Made by a program: the position numbers and the translations under genes
Assembly (NCBI GenBank): GCA_037074705.1
Contig: JAYJMR010000074.1
Span: 1 to 64,000, forward strand
From: Zhengitettix transpicula
Taxonomy: Eukaryota > Arthropoda > Insecta > Orthoptera > Tetrigidae
Length of the DNA: 64,000 bases
Direction: 5' to 3'
Notes under the pieces: generated by a model
Databases searched by the model: none
What the model was told of the DNA's origin: nothing
Seen by the model: only the letters and a program-made list of their open reading frames with translations
Shown here: in pieces, positions 12,452-25,512 of the stretch
How positions within the stretch are numbered: position 1 is the first letter of the stretch
How the letters are laid out: every line of letters starts with the position of its first letter

Positions 12452-12515
12452 AAAGATTCCTCGATCGGGACGGTCTTTTATTCCGGACACCATTGTAATC
12501 AACGGGGAGCATTGT
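12452..12515 (-). promoter_or_regulatory. U2 snRNA promoter region, copy 1
   Basis: Insect snRNA genes use a proximal sequence element (PSEA) at about -61 to -41 and a second element at about -32 to -25. Here the -61 to -41 window reads ATGCTCCCCGTTGATTACAA on the minus strand and is the PSEA candidate by position. At -31 to -24 (12475-12482) lies AATAAAAG, a TATA-like word at the PSEB position. The region is unchanged in all six copies. I do not have a trusted PSEA consensus for this lineage, so the call rests on position and conservation among copies. Confidence 0.45.
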
Positions 12516-13040
12516 TAAATGTTTCTACGGCAATACGTCGAAACACGCGGTCCCCGCGAAACGCCTGAAATCCTGATCGGAAAGTGAGGTCTACCGTCGA
12601 ATGCTTAAATATCGCGGGAAAGGAAACAATTGGCATCAAAGATAAAAAAATTTGAAATGTATCAACAGTTTTATTGTTACTGTACGTCCCCACCTAGCGG
12701 CACTTACCTGCACTCGCTGCAGGGTGATACGTAAATGTAAGAGAAAAAAATTAAATTCCTCACGTAAACACACGAGTTCCGTCAAATTGAGCAAAAAAGA
12801 AATGACGTCGTCTAAGAAACGAATAGACAGTCAGAGTTCGGTGCGAATTAAGTGGAATTGATAACGGTTACAATTTTTCACGTTGACGTTTCCATTGTTA
12901 CGCGGTCTTTGTAAACAAAGTTAATATTTGTCTTTAAACAGTACGCGCTCACATGTACGCGACATTTAAAAATTTTCCCCATTTTTTAAATATATATTTA
13001 TTTATTTAAATATATATAGAAGTAAAAAAAAATGGTGGAT

Positions 13041-13079
13041 TTTTTTTTTATTTTTTTTTTATTTATTTTTTTTTTTTTT
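13041..13079. other. T-rich junction between U2 cassette and satellite
   Basis: Thirty-nine nucleotides of T broken only by A at 13050, 13061 and 13065, followed directly by the AACTCACAG start of a satellite core. At the left edge of the cassette the preceding monomer keeps just TTTT. Cassette plus surroundings therefore look like a satellite T tract split by the cassette. The same interrupted tract ends each of the six cassettes. Confidence 0.8.
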
Positions 13080-13478
13080 AACTCACAGAAGAGTGTATAT
13101 ATATATACATGTAAAGAAACTTTAGTAGAGAAGAAATTAAAATTATAAAATAATTCGATCCGCGGAATATTAATTTGTAAGTTTTTACTAATGTTCGCTT
13201 GCAACAGCTATGCTGCGTGCGTGCGGCGGCGAGGAAGACGTTCGTAGATTACAACGGGCAGTCGTGTTTTTTTTTTTTTTTTTTTTTTTTTTAACTCACA
13301 GAAGAGTGTATATATATATACATGTAAAGAAACTTTAGTAGAGAAGAAATTAAAATTATAAAATAATTCGATCCGCGGAATATTAATTTGTAAGTTTTTA
13401 CTAATGTTCGCTTGCAACAGCTATGCTGCGTGCGTGCGGCGGCGAGGAAGACGTTCGTAGATTACAACGGGCAGTCGT

Positions 13479-13510
<32 letters not shown>

Positions 13511-13693
13511 TCACAGAAGAGTGTATATATATATACATGTAAAGAAACTTTAGTAGAGAAGAAATTAAAATTATAAAATAATTCGATCCGCGGAATATTA
13601 ATTTGTAAGTTTTTACTAATGTTCGCTTGCAATAGCTATGCTGCGTGCGTGCGGCGGCGAGGAAGACGTTCGTAGATTACAACGGGCAGTCGT

Positions 13694-13740
<47 letters not shown>

Positions 13741-13925
13741 TCACAGAAGAGTGTATATATATATATACATGTAAAGAAACTTTAGTAGAGAAGAAATTAA
13801 AATTATAAAATAATTCGATCCGCGGAATATTAATTTGTAAGTTTTTACTAATGTTCGCTTGCAACAGCTATGCTGCGTGCGTGCGGCGGCGAGGAAGACG
13901 TTCGTAGATTACAACGGGCAGTCGT

Positions 13926-13964
<39 letters not shown>

Positions 13965-14361
13965 TCACAGAAGAGTGTATATATATATACATGTAAAGAA
14001 ACTTTAGTAGAGAAGAAATTAAAATTATAAAATAATTCGATCCGCGGAATATTAATTTGTAAGTTTTTACTAATGTTCGCTTGCAACAGCTATGCTGCGT
14101 GCGTGCGGCGGCGAGGAAGACGTTCGTAGATTACAACGGGCAGTCGTGTTTTTTTTTTTTTTTTTTTTTTTTTTTAACTCACAGAAGAGTGTATATATAT
14201 ATACATGTAAAGAAACTTTAGTAGAGAAGAAATTAAAATTATAAAATAATTCGATCCGCGGAATATTAATTTGTAAGTTTTTACTAATGTTCGCTTGCAA
14301 CAGCTATGCTGCGTGCGTGCGGCGGCGAGGAAGACGTTCGTAGATTACAACGGGCAGTCGT

Positions 14362-14409
<48 letters not shown>

Positions 14410-14592
14410 TCACAGAAGAGTGTATATATATATACATGTAAAGAAACTTTAGTAGAGAAGAAATTAAAATTATAAAATAATTCGATCCGCGGAATATTAA
14501 TTTGTAAGTTTTTACTAATGTTCGCTTGCAATAGCTATGCTGCGTGCGTGCGGCGGCGAGGAAGACGTTCGTAGATTACAACGGGCAGTCGT

Positions 14593-14624
<32 letters not shown>

Positions 14625-14807
14625 TCACAGAAGAGTGTATATATATATACATGTAAAGAAACTTTAGTAGAGAAGAAATTAAAATTATAAAATAATTCGA
14701 TCCGCGGAATATTAATTTGTAAGTTTTTACTAATGTTCGCTTGCAACAGCTATGCTGCGTGCGTGCGGCGGCGAGGAAGACGTTCGTAGATTACAACGGG
14801 CAGTCGT

Positions 14808-14854
<47 letters not shown>

Positions 14855-15037
14855 TCACAGAAGAGTGTATATATATATACATGTAAAGAAACTTTAGTAG
14901 AGAAGAAATTAAAATTATAAAATAATTCGATCCGCGGAATATTAATTTGTAAGTTTTTACTAATGTTCGCTTGCAATAGCTATGCTGCGTGCGTGCGGCG
15001 GCGAGGAAGACGTTCGTAGATTACAACGGGCAGTCGT

Positions 15038-15081
<44 letters not shown>

Positions 15082-15264
15082 TCACAGAAGAGTGTATATA
15101 TATATACATGTAAAGAAACTTTAGTAGAGAAGAAATTAAAATTATAAAATAATTCGATCCGCGGAATATTAATTTGTAAGTTTTTACTAATGTTCGCTTG
15201 CAACAGCTATGCTGCGTGCGTGCGGCGGCGAGGAAGACGTTCGTAGATTACAACGGGCAGTCGT

Positions 15265-15299
<35 letters not shown>

Positions 15300-15482
15300 T
15301 CACAGAAGAGTGTATATATATATACATGTAAAGAAACTTTAGTAGAGAAGAAATTAAAATTATAAAATAATTCGATCCGCGGAATATTAATTTGTAAGTT
15401 TTTACTAATGTTCGCTTGCAACAGCTATGCTGCGTGCGTGCGGCGGCGAGGAAGACGTTCGTAGATTACAACGGGCAGTCGT

Positions 15483-15514
<32 letters not shown>

Positions 15515-15697
15515 TCACAGAAGAGTGTATATATATATACATGTAAAGAAACTTTAGTAGAGAAGAAATTAAAATTATAAAATAATTCGATCCGCGGAAT
15601 ATTAATTTGTAAGTTTTTACTAATGTTCGCTTGCAACAGCTATGCTGCGTGCGTGCGGCGGCGAGGAAGACGTTCGTAGATTACAACGGGCAGTCGT

Positions 15698-15745
<48 letters not shown>

Positions 15746-15928
15746 TCACAGAAGAGTGTATATATATATACATGTAAAGAAACTTTAGTAGAGAAGAAAT
15801 TAAAATTATAAAATAATTCGATCCGCGGAATATTAATTTGTAAGTTTTTACTAATGTTCGCTTGCAATAGCTATGCTGCGTGCGTGCGGCGGCGAGGAAG
15901 ACGTTCGTAGATTACAACGGGCAGTCGT

Positions 15929-15978
<50 letters not shown>

Positions 15979-16161
15979 TCACAGAAGAGTGTATATATAT
16001 ATACATGTAAAGAAACTTTAGTAGAGAAGAAATTAAAATTATAAAATAATTCGATCCGCGGAATATTAATTTGTAAGTTTTTACTAATGTTCGCTTGCAA
16101 CAGCTATGCTGCGTGCGTGCGGCGGCGAGGAAGACGTTCGTAGATTACAACGGGCAGTCGT

Positions 16162-16209
<48 letters not shown>

Positions 16210-16392
16210 TCACAGAAGAGTGTATATATATATACATGTAAAGAAACTTTAGTAGAGAAGAAATTAAAATTATAAAATAATTCGATCCGCGGAATATTAA
16301 TTTGTAAGTTTTTACTAATGTTCGCTTGCAACAGCTATGCTGCGTGCGTGCGGCGGCGAGGAAGACGTTCGTAGATTACAACGGGCAGTCGT

Positions 16393-16435
<43 letters not shown>

Positions 16436-16618
16436 TCACAGAAGAGTGTATATATATATACATGTAAAGAAACTTTAGTAGAGAAGAAATTAAAATTATA
16501 AAATAATTCGATCCGCGGAATATTAATTTGTAAGTTTTTACTAATGTTCGCTTGCAATAGCTATGCTGCGTGCGTGCGGCGGCGAGGAAGACGTTCGTAG
16601 ATTACAACGGGCAGTCGT

Positions 16619-16666
<48 letters not shown>

Positions 16667-16849
16667 TCACAGAAGAGTGTATATATATATACATGTAAAG
16701 AAACTTTAGTAGAGAAGAAATTAAAATTATAAAATAATTCGATCCGCGGAATATTAATTTGTAAGTTTTTACTAATGTTCGCTTGCAACAGCTATGCTGC
16801 GTGCGTGCGGCGGCGAGGAAGAAGTTCGTAGATTACAACGGGCAGTCGT

Positions 16850-16884
<35 letters not shown>

Positions 16885-17067
16885 TCACAGAAGAGTGTAT
16901 ATATATATACATGTAAAGAAACTTTAGTAGAGAAGAAATTAAAATTATAAAATAATTCGATCCGCGGAATATTAATTTGTAAGTTTTTACTAATGTTCGC
17001 TTGCAACAGCTATGCTGCGTGCGTGCGGCGGCGAGGAAGACGTTCGTAGATTACAACGGGCAGTCGT

Positions 17068-17099
<32 letters not shown>

Positions 17100-17282
17100 T
17101 CACAGAAGAGTGTATATATATATACATGTAAAGAAACTTTAGTAGAGAAGAAATTAAAATTATAAAATAATTCGATCCGCGGAATATTAATTTGTAAGTT
17201 TTTACTAATGTTCGCTTGCAACAGCTATGCTGCGTGCGTGCGGCGGCGAGGAAGACGTTCGTAGATTACAACGGGCAGTCGT

Positions 17283-17330
<48 letters not shown>

Positions 17331-17513
17331 TCACAGAAGAGTGTATATATATATACATGTAAAGAAACTTTAGTAGAGAAGAAATTAAAATTATAAAATA
17401 ATTCGATCCGCGGAATATTAATTTGTAAGTTTTTACTAATGTTCGCTTGCAATAGCTATGCTGCGTGCGTGCGGCGGCGAGGAAGACGTTCGTAGATTAC
17501 AACGGGCAGTCGT

Positions 17514-17563
<50 letters not shown>

Positions 17564-17746
17564 TCACAGAAGAGTGTATATATATATACATGTAAAGAAA
17601 CTTTAGTAGAGAAGAAATTAAAATTATAAAATAATTCGATCCGCGGAATATTAATTTGTAAGTTTTTACTAATGTTCGCTTGCAACAGCTATGCTGCGTG
17701 CGTGCGGCGGCGAGGAAGACGTTCGTAGATTACAACGGGCAGTCGT

Positions 17747-17794
<48 letters not shown>

Positions 17795-17977
17795 TCACAG
17801 AAGAGTGTATATATATATACATGTAAAGAAACTTTAGTAGAGAAGAAATTAAAATTATAAAATAATTCGATCCGCGGAATATTAATTTGTAAGTTTTTAC
17901 TAATGTTCGCTTGCAACAGCTATGCTGCGTGCGTGCGGCGGCGAGGAAGACGTTCGTAGATTACAACGGGCAGTCGT

Positions 17978-18019
<42 letters not shown>

Positions 18020-18207
18020 TCACAGAAGAGTGTATATATATATACATGTAAAGAAACTTTAGTAGAGAAGAAATTAAAATTATAAAATAATTCGATCCGC
18101 GGAATATTAATTTGTAAGTTTTTACTAATGTTCGCTTGCAACAGCTATGCTGCGTGCGTGCGGCGGCGAGGAAGACGTTCGTAGATTACAACGGGCAGTC
18201 GTGTTTT
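13080..18207. repeat. U2-spacer satellite array, block 2 (23 cores)
   Basis: Twenty-three satellite cores between U2 copies 1 and 2. T tracts vary from 26 to about 47 nt, unlike the even tracts of block 1. A marker variant, CAATAGC in place of CAACAGC, occurs in cores 3, 7, 9, 13, 16 and 20 counted from the cassette (13633, 14532, 14977, 15868, 16558, 17453). A (TA) expansion lies near 13751-13768 and a C to A change at 16823. The last copy ends in TTTT at the next cassette. No gene is seen. Confidence 0.97.
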
Positions 18208-18780
18208 GCGATGGCCGCCCAAGAGGCGCTCTGCTAGGTGGAATAAACGTATATTGCATACATTGTTTATAAATGTATATCGAAATACAGACGTCGGTAT
18301 TTTACGTCTAAATTATAATAAAACCGAGATAGATTTATGGGAAAGTGACAGAATTAAAAGAGGCTTTAACGGCAACGAACCCCTGTTTTCAATATAGCTA
18401 CGCAGTTTCCGTCAACAACGAATATTAATTACACTTCCTTTGAGCCGAAAGAAATGAGCGGAAAAAGTACGATGTTTTGAATACATATGTATCAGATACA
18501 TATTCGTAAAAGGCGCGTTATCCTATCGTACTTGCGTGCGTGCGTGCGGCGGCGACGACGACGTTCGCGAAATACAAAAGATATATAGGGAGCGTGGTCC
18601 AGCTGGTGGCCACGGACAACGGCTTCTCCCGGAAAATTACTTGTACTCGCTGGTGCCCGGTCCTGCCTGCGAGAAGATGATTGCCGAGAGAGGTGAATCC
18701 TGTACTGGATGCGAAATCGCAGTTATTTCAAAATTTACCTGCCTTCCAACTCAATATTTGATACGTCAGAATGTTAAACT

Positions 18781-18796
18781 TCTTTCTTTGTTTGAA
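18781..18796 (-). promoter_or_regulatory. Candidate snRNA 3' box, U2 copy 2
   Basis: Same AAAGAAAGA-containing element, 10 nt past the U2 3' end on the minus strand, as in copy 1. Confidence 0.5.
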
Positions 18797-18805
18797 TTTC
18801 AATAA

Positions 18806-18994
18806 GGTGGGCCGATCCCGGCGATACTGCAAAGCCGGGCCAACCCGTGACAGATGTGGAGCAAGCTCCTAACACTCCGTCATTTTCCAAAAATGAGTTT
18901 AATATTCTGGTGGTGCGATGCACCACGTATCAGATATTAAGCTGATAAGAACAGATACTACACTTTGATCTTAGCCAAAAGGCCGAGAAGCGAT
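18806..18994 (-). ncRNA. U2: U2 spliceosomal snRNA, copy 2
   Basis: Complete U2 snRNA gene matching copy 1: 5' end ATCGCTTCTCGG at 18994, GTAGTA branch-point element, Sm-site-like ATTTTTGG, AGGAGCTTGCTCC of stem III and the 3' terminal stem. It lies 6543 bp from copy 1 in the same orientation, so the two are neighbours in a head-to-tail array. Confidence 0.98.
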
Positions 18995-19058
18995 AAAGAT
19001 TCCTCGATCGGGACGGTCTTTTATTCCGGACACCATTGTAATCAACGGGGAGCATTGT
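18995..19058 (-). promoter_or_regulatory. U2 snRNA promoter region, copy 2
   Basis: Same PSEA-position sequence and AATAAAAG at -31 to -24 as copy 1, without visible change. Confidence 0.45.
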
Positions 19059-19622
19059 TAAATGTTTCTACGGCAATACGTCGAAACACGCGGTCCCCGC
19101 GAAACGCCTGAAATCCTGATCGGAAAGTGAGGTCTACCGTCGAATGCTTAAATATCGCGGGAAAGGAAACAATTGGCATCAAAGATAAAAAAATTTGAAA
19201 TGTATCAACAGTTTTATTGTTACTGTACGTCCCCACCTAGCGGCACTTACCTGCACTCGCTGCAGGGTGATACGTAAATGTAAGAGAAAAAAATTAAATT
19301 CCTCACGTAAACACACGAGTTCCGTCAAATTGAGCAAAAAAGAAATGACGTCGTCTAAGAAACGAATAGACAGTCAGAGTTCGGTGCGAATTAAGTGGAA
19401 TTGATAACGGTTACAATTTTTCACGTTGACGTTTCCATTGTTACGCGGTCTTTGTAAACAAAGTTAATATTTGTCTTTAAACAGTACGCGCTCACATGTA
19501 CGCGACATTTAAAAATTTTCCCCATTTTTTAAATATATATTTATTTATTTAAATATATATAGAAGTAAAAAAAAATGGTGGATTTTTTTTTTATTTTTTT
19601 TTTATTTATTTTTTTTTTTTTT

Positions 19623-20022
19623 AACTCACAGAAGAGTGTATATATATATACATGTAAAGAAACTTTAGTAGAGAAGAAATTAAAATTATAAAATAATTCG
19701 ATCCGCGGAATATTAATTTGTAAGTTTTTACTAATGTTCGCTTGCAACAGCTATGCTGCGTGCGTGCGGCGGCGAGGAAGACGTTCGTAGATTACAACGG
19801 GCAGTCGTGTTTTTTTTTTTTTTTTTTTTTTTTTTTAACTCACAGAAGAGTGTATATATATATACATGTAAAGAAACTTTAGTAGAGAAGAAATTAAAAT
19901 TATAAAATAATTCGATCCGCGGAATATTAATTTGTAAGTTTTTACTAATGTTCGCTTGCAACAGCTATGCTGCGTGCGTGCGGCGGCGAGGAAGACGTTC
20001 GTAGATTACAACGGGCAGTCGT

Positions 20023-20070
<48 letters not shown>

Positions 20071-20253
20071 TCACAGAAGAGTGTATATATATATACATGT
20101 AAAGAAACTTTAGTAGAGAAGAAATTAAAATTATAAAATAATTCGATCCGCGGAATATTAATTTGTAAGTTTTTACTAATGTTCGCTTGCAATAGCTATG
20201 CTGCGTGCGTGCGGCGGCGAGGAAGACGTTCGTAGATTACAACGGGCAGTCGT

Positions 20254-20298
<45 letters not shown>

Positions 20299-20481
20299 TC
20301 ACAGAAGAGTGTATATATATATACATGTAAAGAAACTTTAGTAGAGAAGAAATTAAAATTATAAAATAATTCGATCCGCGGAATATTAATTTGTAAGTTT
20401 TTACTAATGTTCGCTTGCAACAGCTATGCTGCGTGCGTGCGGCGGCGAGGAAGACGTTCGTAGATTACAACGGGCAGTCGT

Positions 20482-20526
<45 letters not shown>

Positions 20527-20709
20527 TCACAGAAGAGTGTATATATATATACATGTAAAGAAACTTTAGTAGAGAAGAAATTAAAATTATAAAATAATTC
20601 GATCCGCGGAATATTAATTTGTAAGTTTTTACTAATGTTCGCTTGCAACAGCTATGCTGCGTGCGTGCGGCGGCGAGGAAGACGTTCGTAGATTACAACG
20701 GGCAGTCGT

Positions 20710-20753
<44 letters not shown>

Positions 20754-20949
20754 TCACAGAAGAGTGTATATATATATACATGTAAAGAAACTTTAGTAGA
20801 GAAGAAATTAAAATTATAAAATAATTCGATCCGCGGAATATTAATTTGTAAGTTTTTACTAATGTTCGCTTGCAACAGCTATGCTGCGTGCGTGCGGCGG
20901 CGAGGAAGACGTTCGTAGATTACAACGGGCAGTCGTCTTTTTTTTGTCG

Positions 20950-20993
<44 letters not shown>

Positions 20994-21176
20994 TCACAGA
21001 AGAGTGTATATATATATACATGTAAAGAAACTTTAGTAGAGAAGAAATTAAAATTATAAAATAATTCGATCCGCGGAATATTAATTTGTAAGTTTTTACT
21101 AATGTTCGCTTGCAACAGCTATGCTGCGTGCGTGCGGCGGCGAGGAAGACGTTCGTAGATTACAACGGGCAGTCGT

Positions 21177-21217
<41 letters not shown>

Positions 21218-21400
21218 TCACAGAAGAGTGTATATATATATACATGTAAAGAAACTTTAGTAGAGAAGAAATTAAAATTATAAAATAATTCGATCCGCGG
21301 AATATTAATTTGTAAGTTTTTACTAATGTTCGCTTGCAACAGCTATGCTGCGTGCGTGCGGCGGCGAGGAAGACGTTCGTAGATTACAACGGGCAGTCGT

Positions 21401-21442
<42 letters not shown>

Positions 21443-21625
21443 TCACAGAAGAGTGTATATATATATACATGTAAAGAAACTTTAGTAGAGAAGAAATTAA
21501 AATTATAAAATAATTCGATCCGCGGAATATTAATTTGTAAGTTTTTACTAATGTTCGCTTGCAACAGCTATGCTGCGTGCGTGCGGCGGCGAGGAAGACG
21601 TTCGTAGATTACAACGGGCAGTCGT

Positions 21626-21669
<44 letters not shown>

Positions 21670-21852
21670 TCACAGAAGAGTGTATATATATATACATGTA
21701 AAGAAACTTTAGTAGAGAAGAAATTAAAATTATAAAATAATTCGATCCGCGGAATATTAATTTGTAAGTTTTTACTAATGTTCGCTTGCAACAGCTATGC
21801 TGCGTGCGTGCGGCGGCGAGGAAGACGTTCGTAGATTACAACGGGCAGTCGT

Positions 21853-21894
<42 letters not shown>

Positions 21895-22077
21895 TCACAG
21901 AAGAGTGTATATATATATACATGTAAAGAAACTTTAGTAGAGAAGAAATTAAAATTATAAAATAATTCGATCCGCGGAATATTAATTTGTAAGTTTTTAC
22001 TAATGTTCGCTTGCAACAGCTATGCTGCGTGCGTGCGGCGGCGAGGAAGACGTTCGTAGATTACAACGGGCAGTCGT

Positions 22078-22120
<43 letters not shown>

Positions 22121-22303
22121 TCACAGAAGAGTGTATATATATATACATGTAAAGAAACTTTAGTAGAGAAGAAATTAAAATTATAAAATAATTCGATCCG
22201 CGGAATATTAATTTGTAAGTTTTTACTAATGTTCGCTTGCAACAGCTATGCTGCGTGCGTGCGGCGGCGAGGAAGACGTTCGTAGATTACAACGGGCAGT
22301 CGT

Positions 22304-22347
<44 letters not shown>

Positions 22348-22530
22348 TCACAGAAGAGTGTATATATATATACATGTAAAGAAACTTTAGTAGAGAAGAA
22401 ATTAAAATTATAAAATAATTCGATCCGCGGAATATTAATTTGTAAGTTTTTACTAATGTTCGCTTGCAACAGCTATGCTGCGTGCGTGCGGCGGCGAGGA
22501 AGACGTTCGTAGATTACAACGGGCAGTCGT

Positions 22531-22573
<43 letters not shown>

Positions 22574-22756
22574 TCACAGAAGAGTGTATATATATATACA
22601 TGTAAAGAAACTTTAGTAGAGAAGAAATTAAAATTATAAAATAATTCGATCCGCGGAATATTAATTTGTAAGTTTTTACTAATGTTCGCTTGCAACAGCT
22701 ATGCTGCGTGCGTGCGGCGGCGAGGAAGACGTTCGTAGATTACAACGGGCAGTCGT

Positions 22757-22799
<43 letters not shown>

Positions 22800-22982
22800 T
22801 CACAGAAGAGTGTATATATATATACATGTAAAGAAACTTTAGTAGAGAAGAAATTAAAATTATAAAATAATTCGATCCGCGGAATATTAATTTGTAAGTT
22901 TTTACTAATGTTCGCTTGCAACAGCTATGCTGCGTGCGTGCGGCGGCGAGGAAGACGTTCGTAGATTACAACGGGCAGTCGT

Positions 22983-23025
<43 letters not shown>

Positions 23026-23208
23026 TCACAGAAGAGTGTATATATATATACATGTAAAGAAACTTTAGTAGAGAAGAAATTAAAATTATAAAATAATTCG
23101 ATCCGCGGAATATTAATTTGTAAGTTTTTACTAATGTTCGCTTGCAACAGCTATGCTGCGTGCGTGCGGCGGCGAGGAAGACGTTCGTAGATTACAACGG
23201 GCAGTCGT

Positions 23209-23251
<43 letters not shown>

Positions 23252-23444
23252 TCACAGAAGAGTGTATATATATATACATGTAAAGAAACTTTAGTAGAGA
23301 AGAAATTAAAATTATAAAATAATTCGATCCGCGGAATATTAATTTGTAAGTTTTTACTAATGTTCGCTTGTGTTCGCTTGCAACAGCTATGCTGCGTGCG
23401 TGCGGCGGCGAGGAAGACGTTCGTAGATTACAACGGGCAGTCGT

Positions 23445-23487
<43 letters not shown>

Positions 23488-23670
23488 TCACAGAAGAGTG
23501 TATATATATATACATGTAAAGAAACTTTAGTAGAGAAGAAATTAAAATTATAAAATAATTCGATCCGCGGAATATTAATTTGTAAGTTTTTACTAATGTT
23601 CGCTTGCAACAGCTATGCTGCGTGCGTGCGGCGGCGAGGAAGACGTTCGTAGATTACAACGGGCAGTCGT

Positions 23671-23712
<42 letters not shown>

Positions 23713-23895
23713 TCACAGAAGAGTGTATATATATATACATGTAAAGAAACTTTAGTAGAGAAGAAATTAAAATTATAAAATAATTCGATCCGCGGAATAT
23801 TAATTTGTAAGTTTTTACTAATGTTCGCTTGCAACAGCTATGCTGCGTGCGTGCGGCGGCGAGGAAGACGTTCGTAGATTACAACGGGCAGTCGT

Positions 23896-23937
<42 letters not shown>

Positions 23938-24120
23938 TCACAGAAGAGTGTATATATATATACATGTAAAGAAACTTTAGTAGAGAAGAAATTAAAATTA
24001 TAAAATAATTCGATCCGCGGAATATTAATTTGTAAGTTTTTACTAATGTTCGCTTGCAACAGCTATGCTGCGTGCGTGCGGCGGCGAGGAAGACGTTCGT
24101 AGATTACAACGGGCAGTCGT

Positions 24121-24162
<42 letters not shown>

Positions 24163-24345
24163 TCACAGAAGAGTGTATATATATATACATGTAAAGAAAC
24201 TTTAGTAGAGAAGAAATTAAAATTATAAAATAATTCGATCCGCGGAATATTAATTTGTAAGTTTTTACTAATGTTCGCTTGCAACAGCTATGCTGCGTGC
24301 GTGCGGCGGCGAGGAAGACGTTCGTAGATTACAACGGGCAGTCGT

Positions 24346-24387
<42 letters not shown>

Positions 24388-24570
24388 TCACAGAAGAGTG
24401 TATATATATATACATGTAAAGAAACTTTAGTAGAGAAGAAATTAAAATTATAAAATAATTCGATCCGCGGAATATTAATTTGTAAGTTTTTACTAATGTT
24501 CGCTTGCAACAGCTATGCTGCGTGCGTGCGGCGGCGAGGAAGACGTTCGTAGATTACAACGGGCAGTCGT

Positions 24571-24612
<42 letters not shown>

Positions 24613-24795
24613 TCACAGAAGAGTGTATATATATATACATGTAAAGAAACTTTAGTAGAGAAGAAATTAAAATTATAAAATAATTCGATCCGCGGAATAT
24701 TAATTTGTAAGTTTTTACTAATGTTCGCTTGCAACAGCTATGCTGCGTGCGTGCGGCGGCGAGGAAGACGTTCGTAGATTACAACGGGCAGTCGT

Positions 24796-24838
<43 letters not shown>

Positions 24839-25021
24839 TCACAGAAGAGTGTATATATATATACATGTAAAGAAACTTTAGTAGAGAAGAAATTAAAATT
24901 ATAAAATAATTCGATCCGCGGAATATTAATTTGTAAGTTTTTACTAATGTTCGCTTGCAACAGCTATGCTGCGTGCGTGCGGCGGCGAGGAAGACGTTCG
25001 TAGATTACAACGGGCAGTCGT

Positions 25022-25063
<42 letters not shown>

Positions 25064-25246
25064 TCACAGAAGAGTGTATATATATATACATGTAAAGAAA
25101 CTTTAGTAGAGAAGAAATTAAAATTATAAAATAATTCGATCCGCGGAATATTAATTTGTAAGTTTTTACTAATGTTCGCTTGCAACAGCTATGCTGCGTG
25201 CGTGCGGCGGCGAGGAAGACGTTCGTAGATTACAACGGGCAGTCGT

Positions 25247-25285
<39 letters not shown>

Positions 25286-25468
25286 TCACAGAAGAGTGTA
25301 TATATATATACATGTAAAGAAACTTTAGTAGAGAAGAAATTAAAATTATAAAATAATTCGATCCGCGGAATATTAATTTGTAAGTTTTTACTAATGTTCG
25401 CTTGCAACAGCTATGCTGCGTGCGTGCGGCGGCGAGGAAGACGTTCGTAGATTACAACGGGCAGTCGT

Positions 25469-25512
<44 letters not shown>

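Larger units (their letters stand above)
11665..13079 (-). repeat. U2 cassette 1 (single-gene U2 snRNA unit)
   Basis: A 1415-bp non-satellite segment starting at GCGATGGCCGCCC and ending in a T-rich junction just before AACTCACAG of the next satellite copy. It holds one minus-strand U2 gene at 12263-12451. Its left 570 bp (the U2 3' flank, 11665-12237) holds a small hairpin at 11715-11735, a 12-bp palindrome at 11938-11949, a nested inverted repeat at 11922-11990 and a 30-bp stretch related to the satellite at 11995-12024. Its right 560 bp (the U2 5' flank, 12516-13079) holds a splice-donor-like motif at 12702-12711 and an AT-rich end. A 9-bp inverted pair, GCTAGGTGG at 11690-11698 and CCACCTAGC at 12690-12698, brackets the gene. 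No protein gene is supported here. Confidence 0.95.
18208..19622 (-). repeat. U2 cassette 2
   Basis: Same 1415-bp length and, by eye, the same sequence as cassette 1, shifted by 6543 bp. It carries the U2 gene, both flanks, the inverted CTAGGTGG boxes (18233-18241 and 19233-19241) and the T-rich right junction. The lack of differences over 1.4 kb points to recent duplication or strong homogenisation. Confidence 0.95.

Noticed and set aside
12499..12693. 64-residue minus-strand open frame over the U2 promoter, and the 63- and 69-residue plus-strand frames in the cassette
   Set aside because: Short frames without recognisable domains. The first overlaps the U2 promoter, the 63-residue one (11663-11854) overlaps the cassette joint, and all are expected by chance in 1.4 kb.
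12695..12740. U1 snRNA gene or fragment
   Set aside because: Only ACTTACCTG matches the U1 5' end. The following bases do not form the U1 stem I sequence and there is no Sm site.
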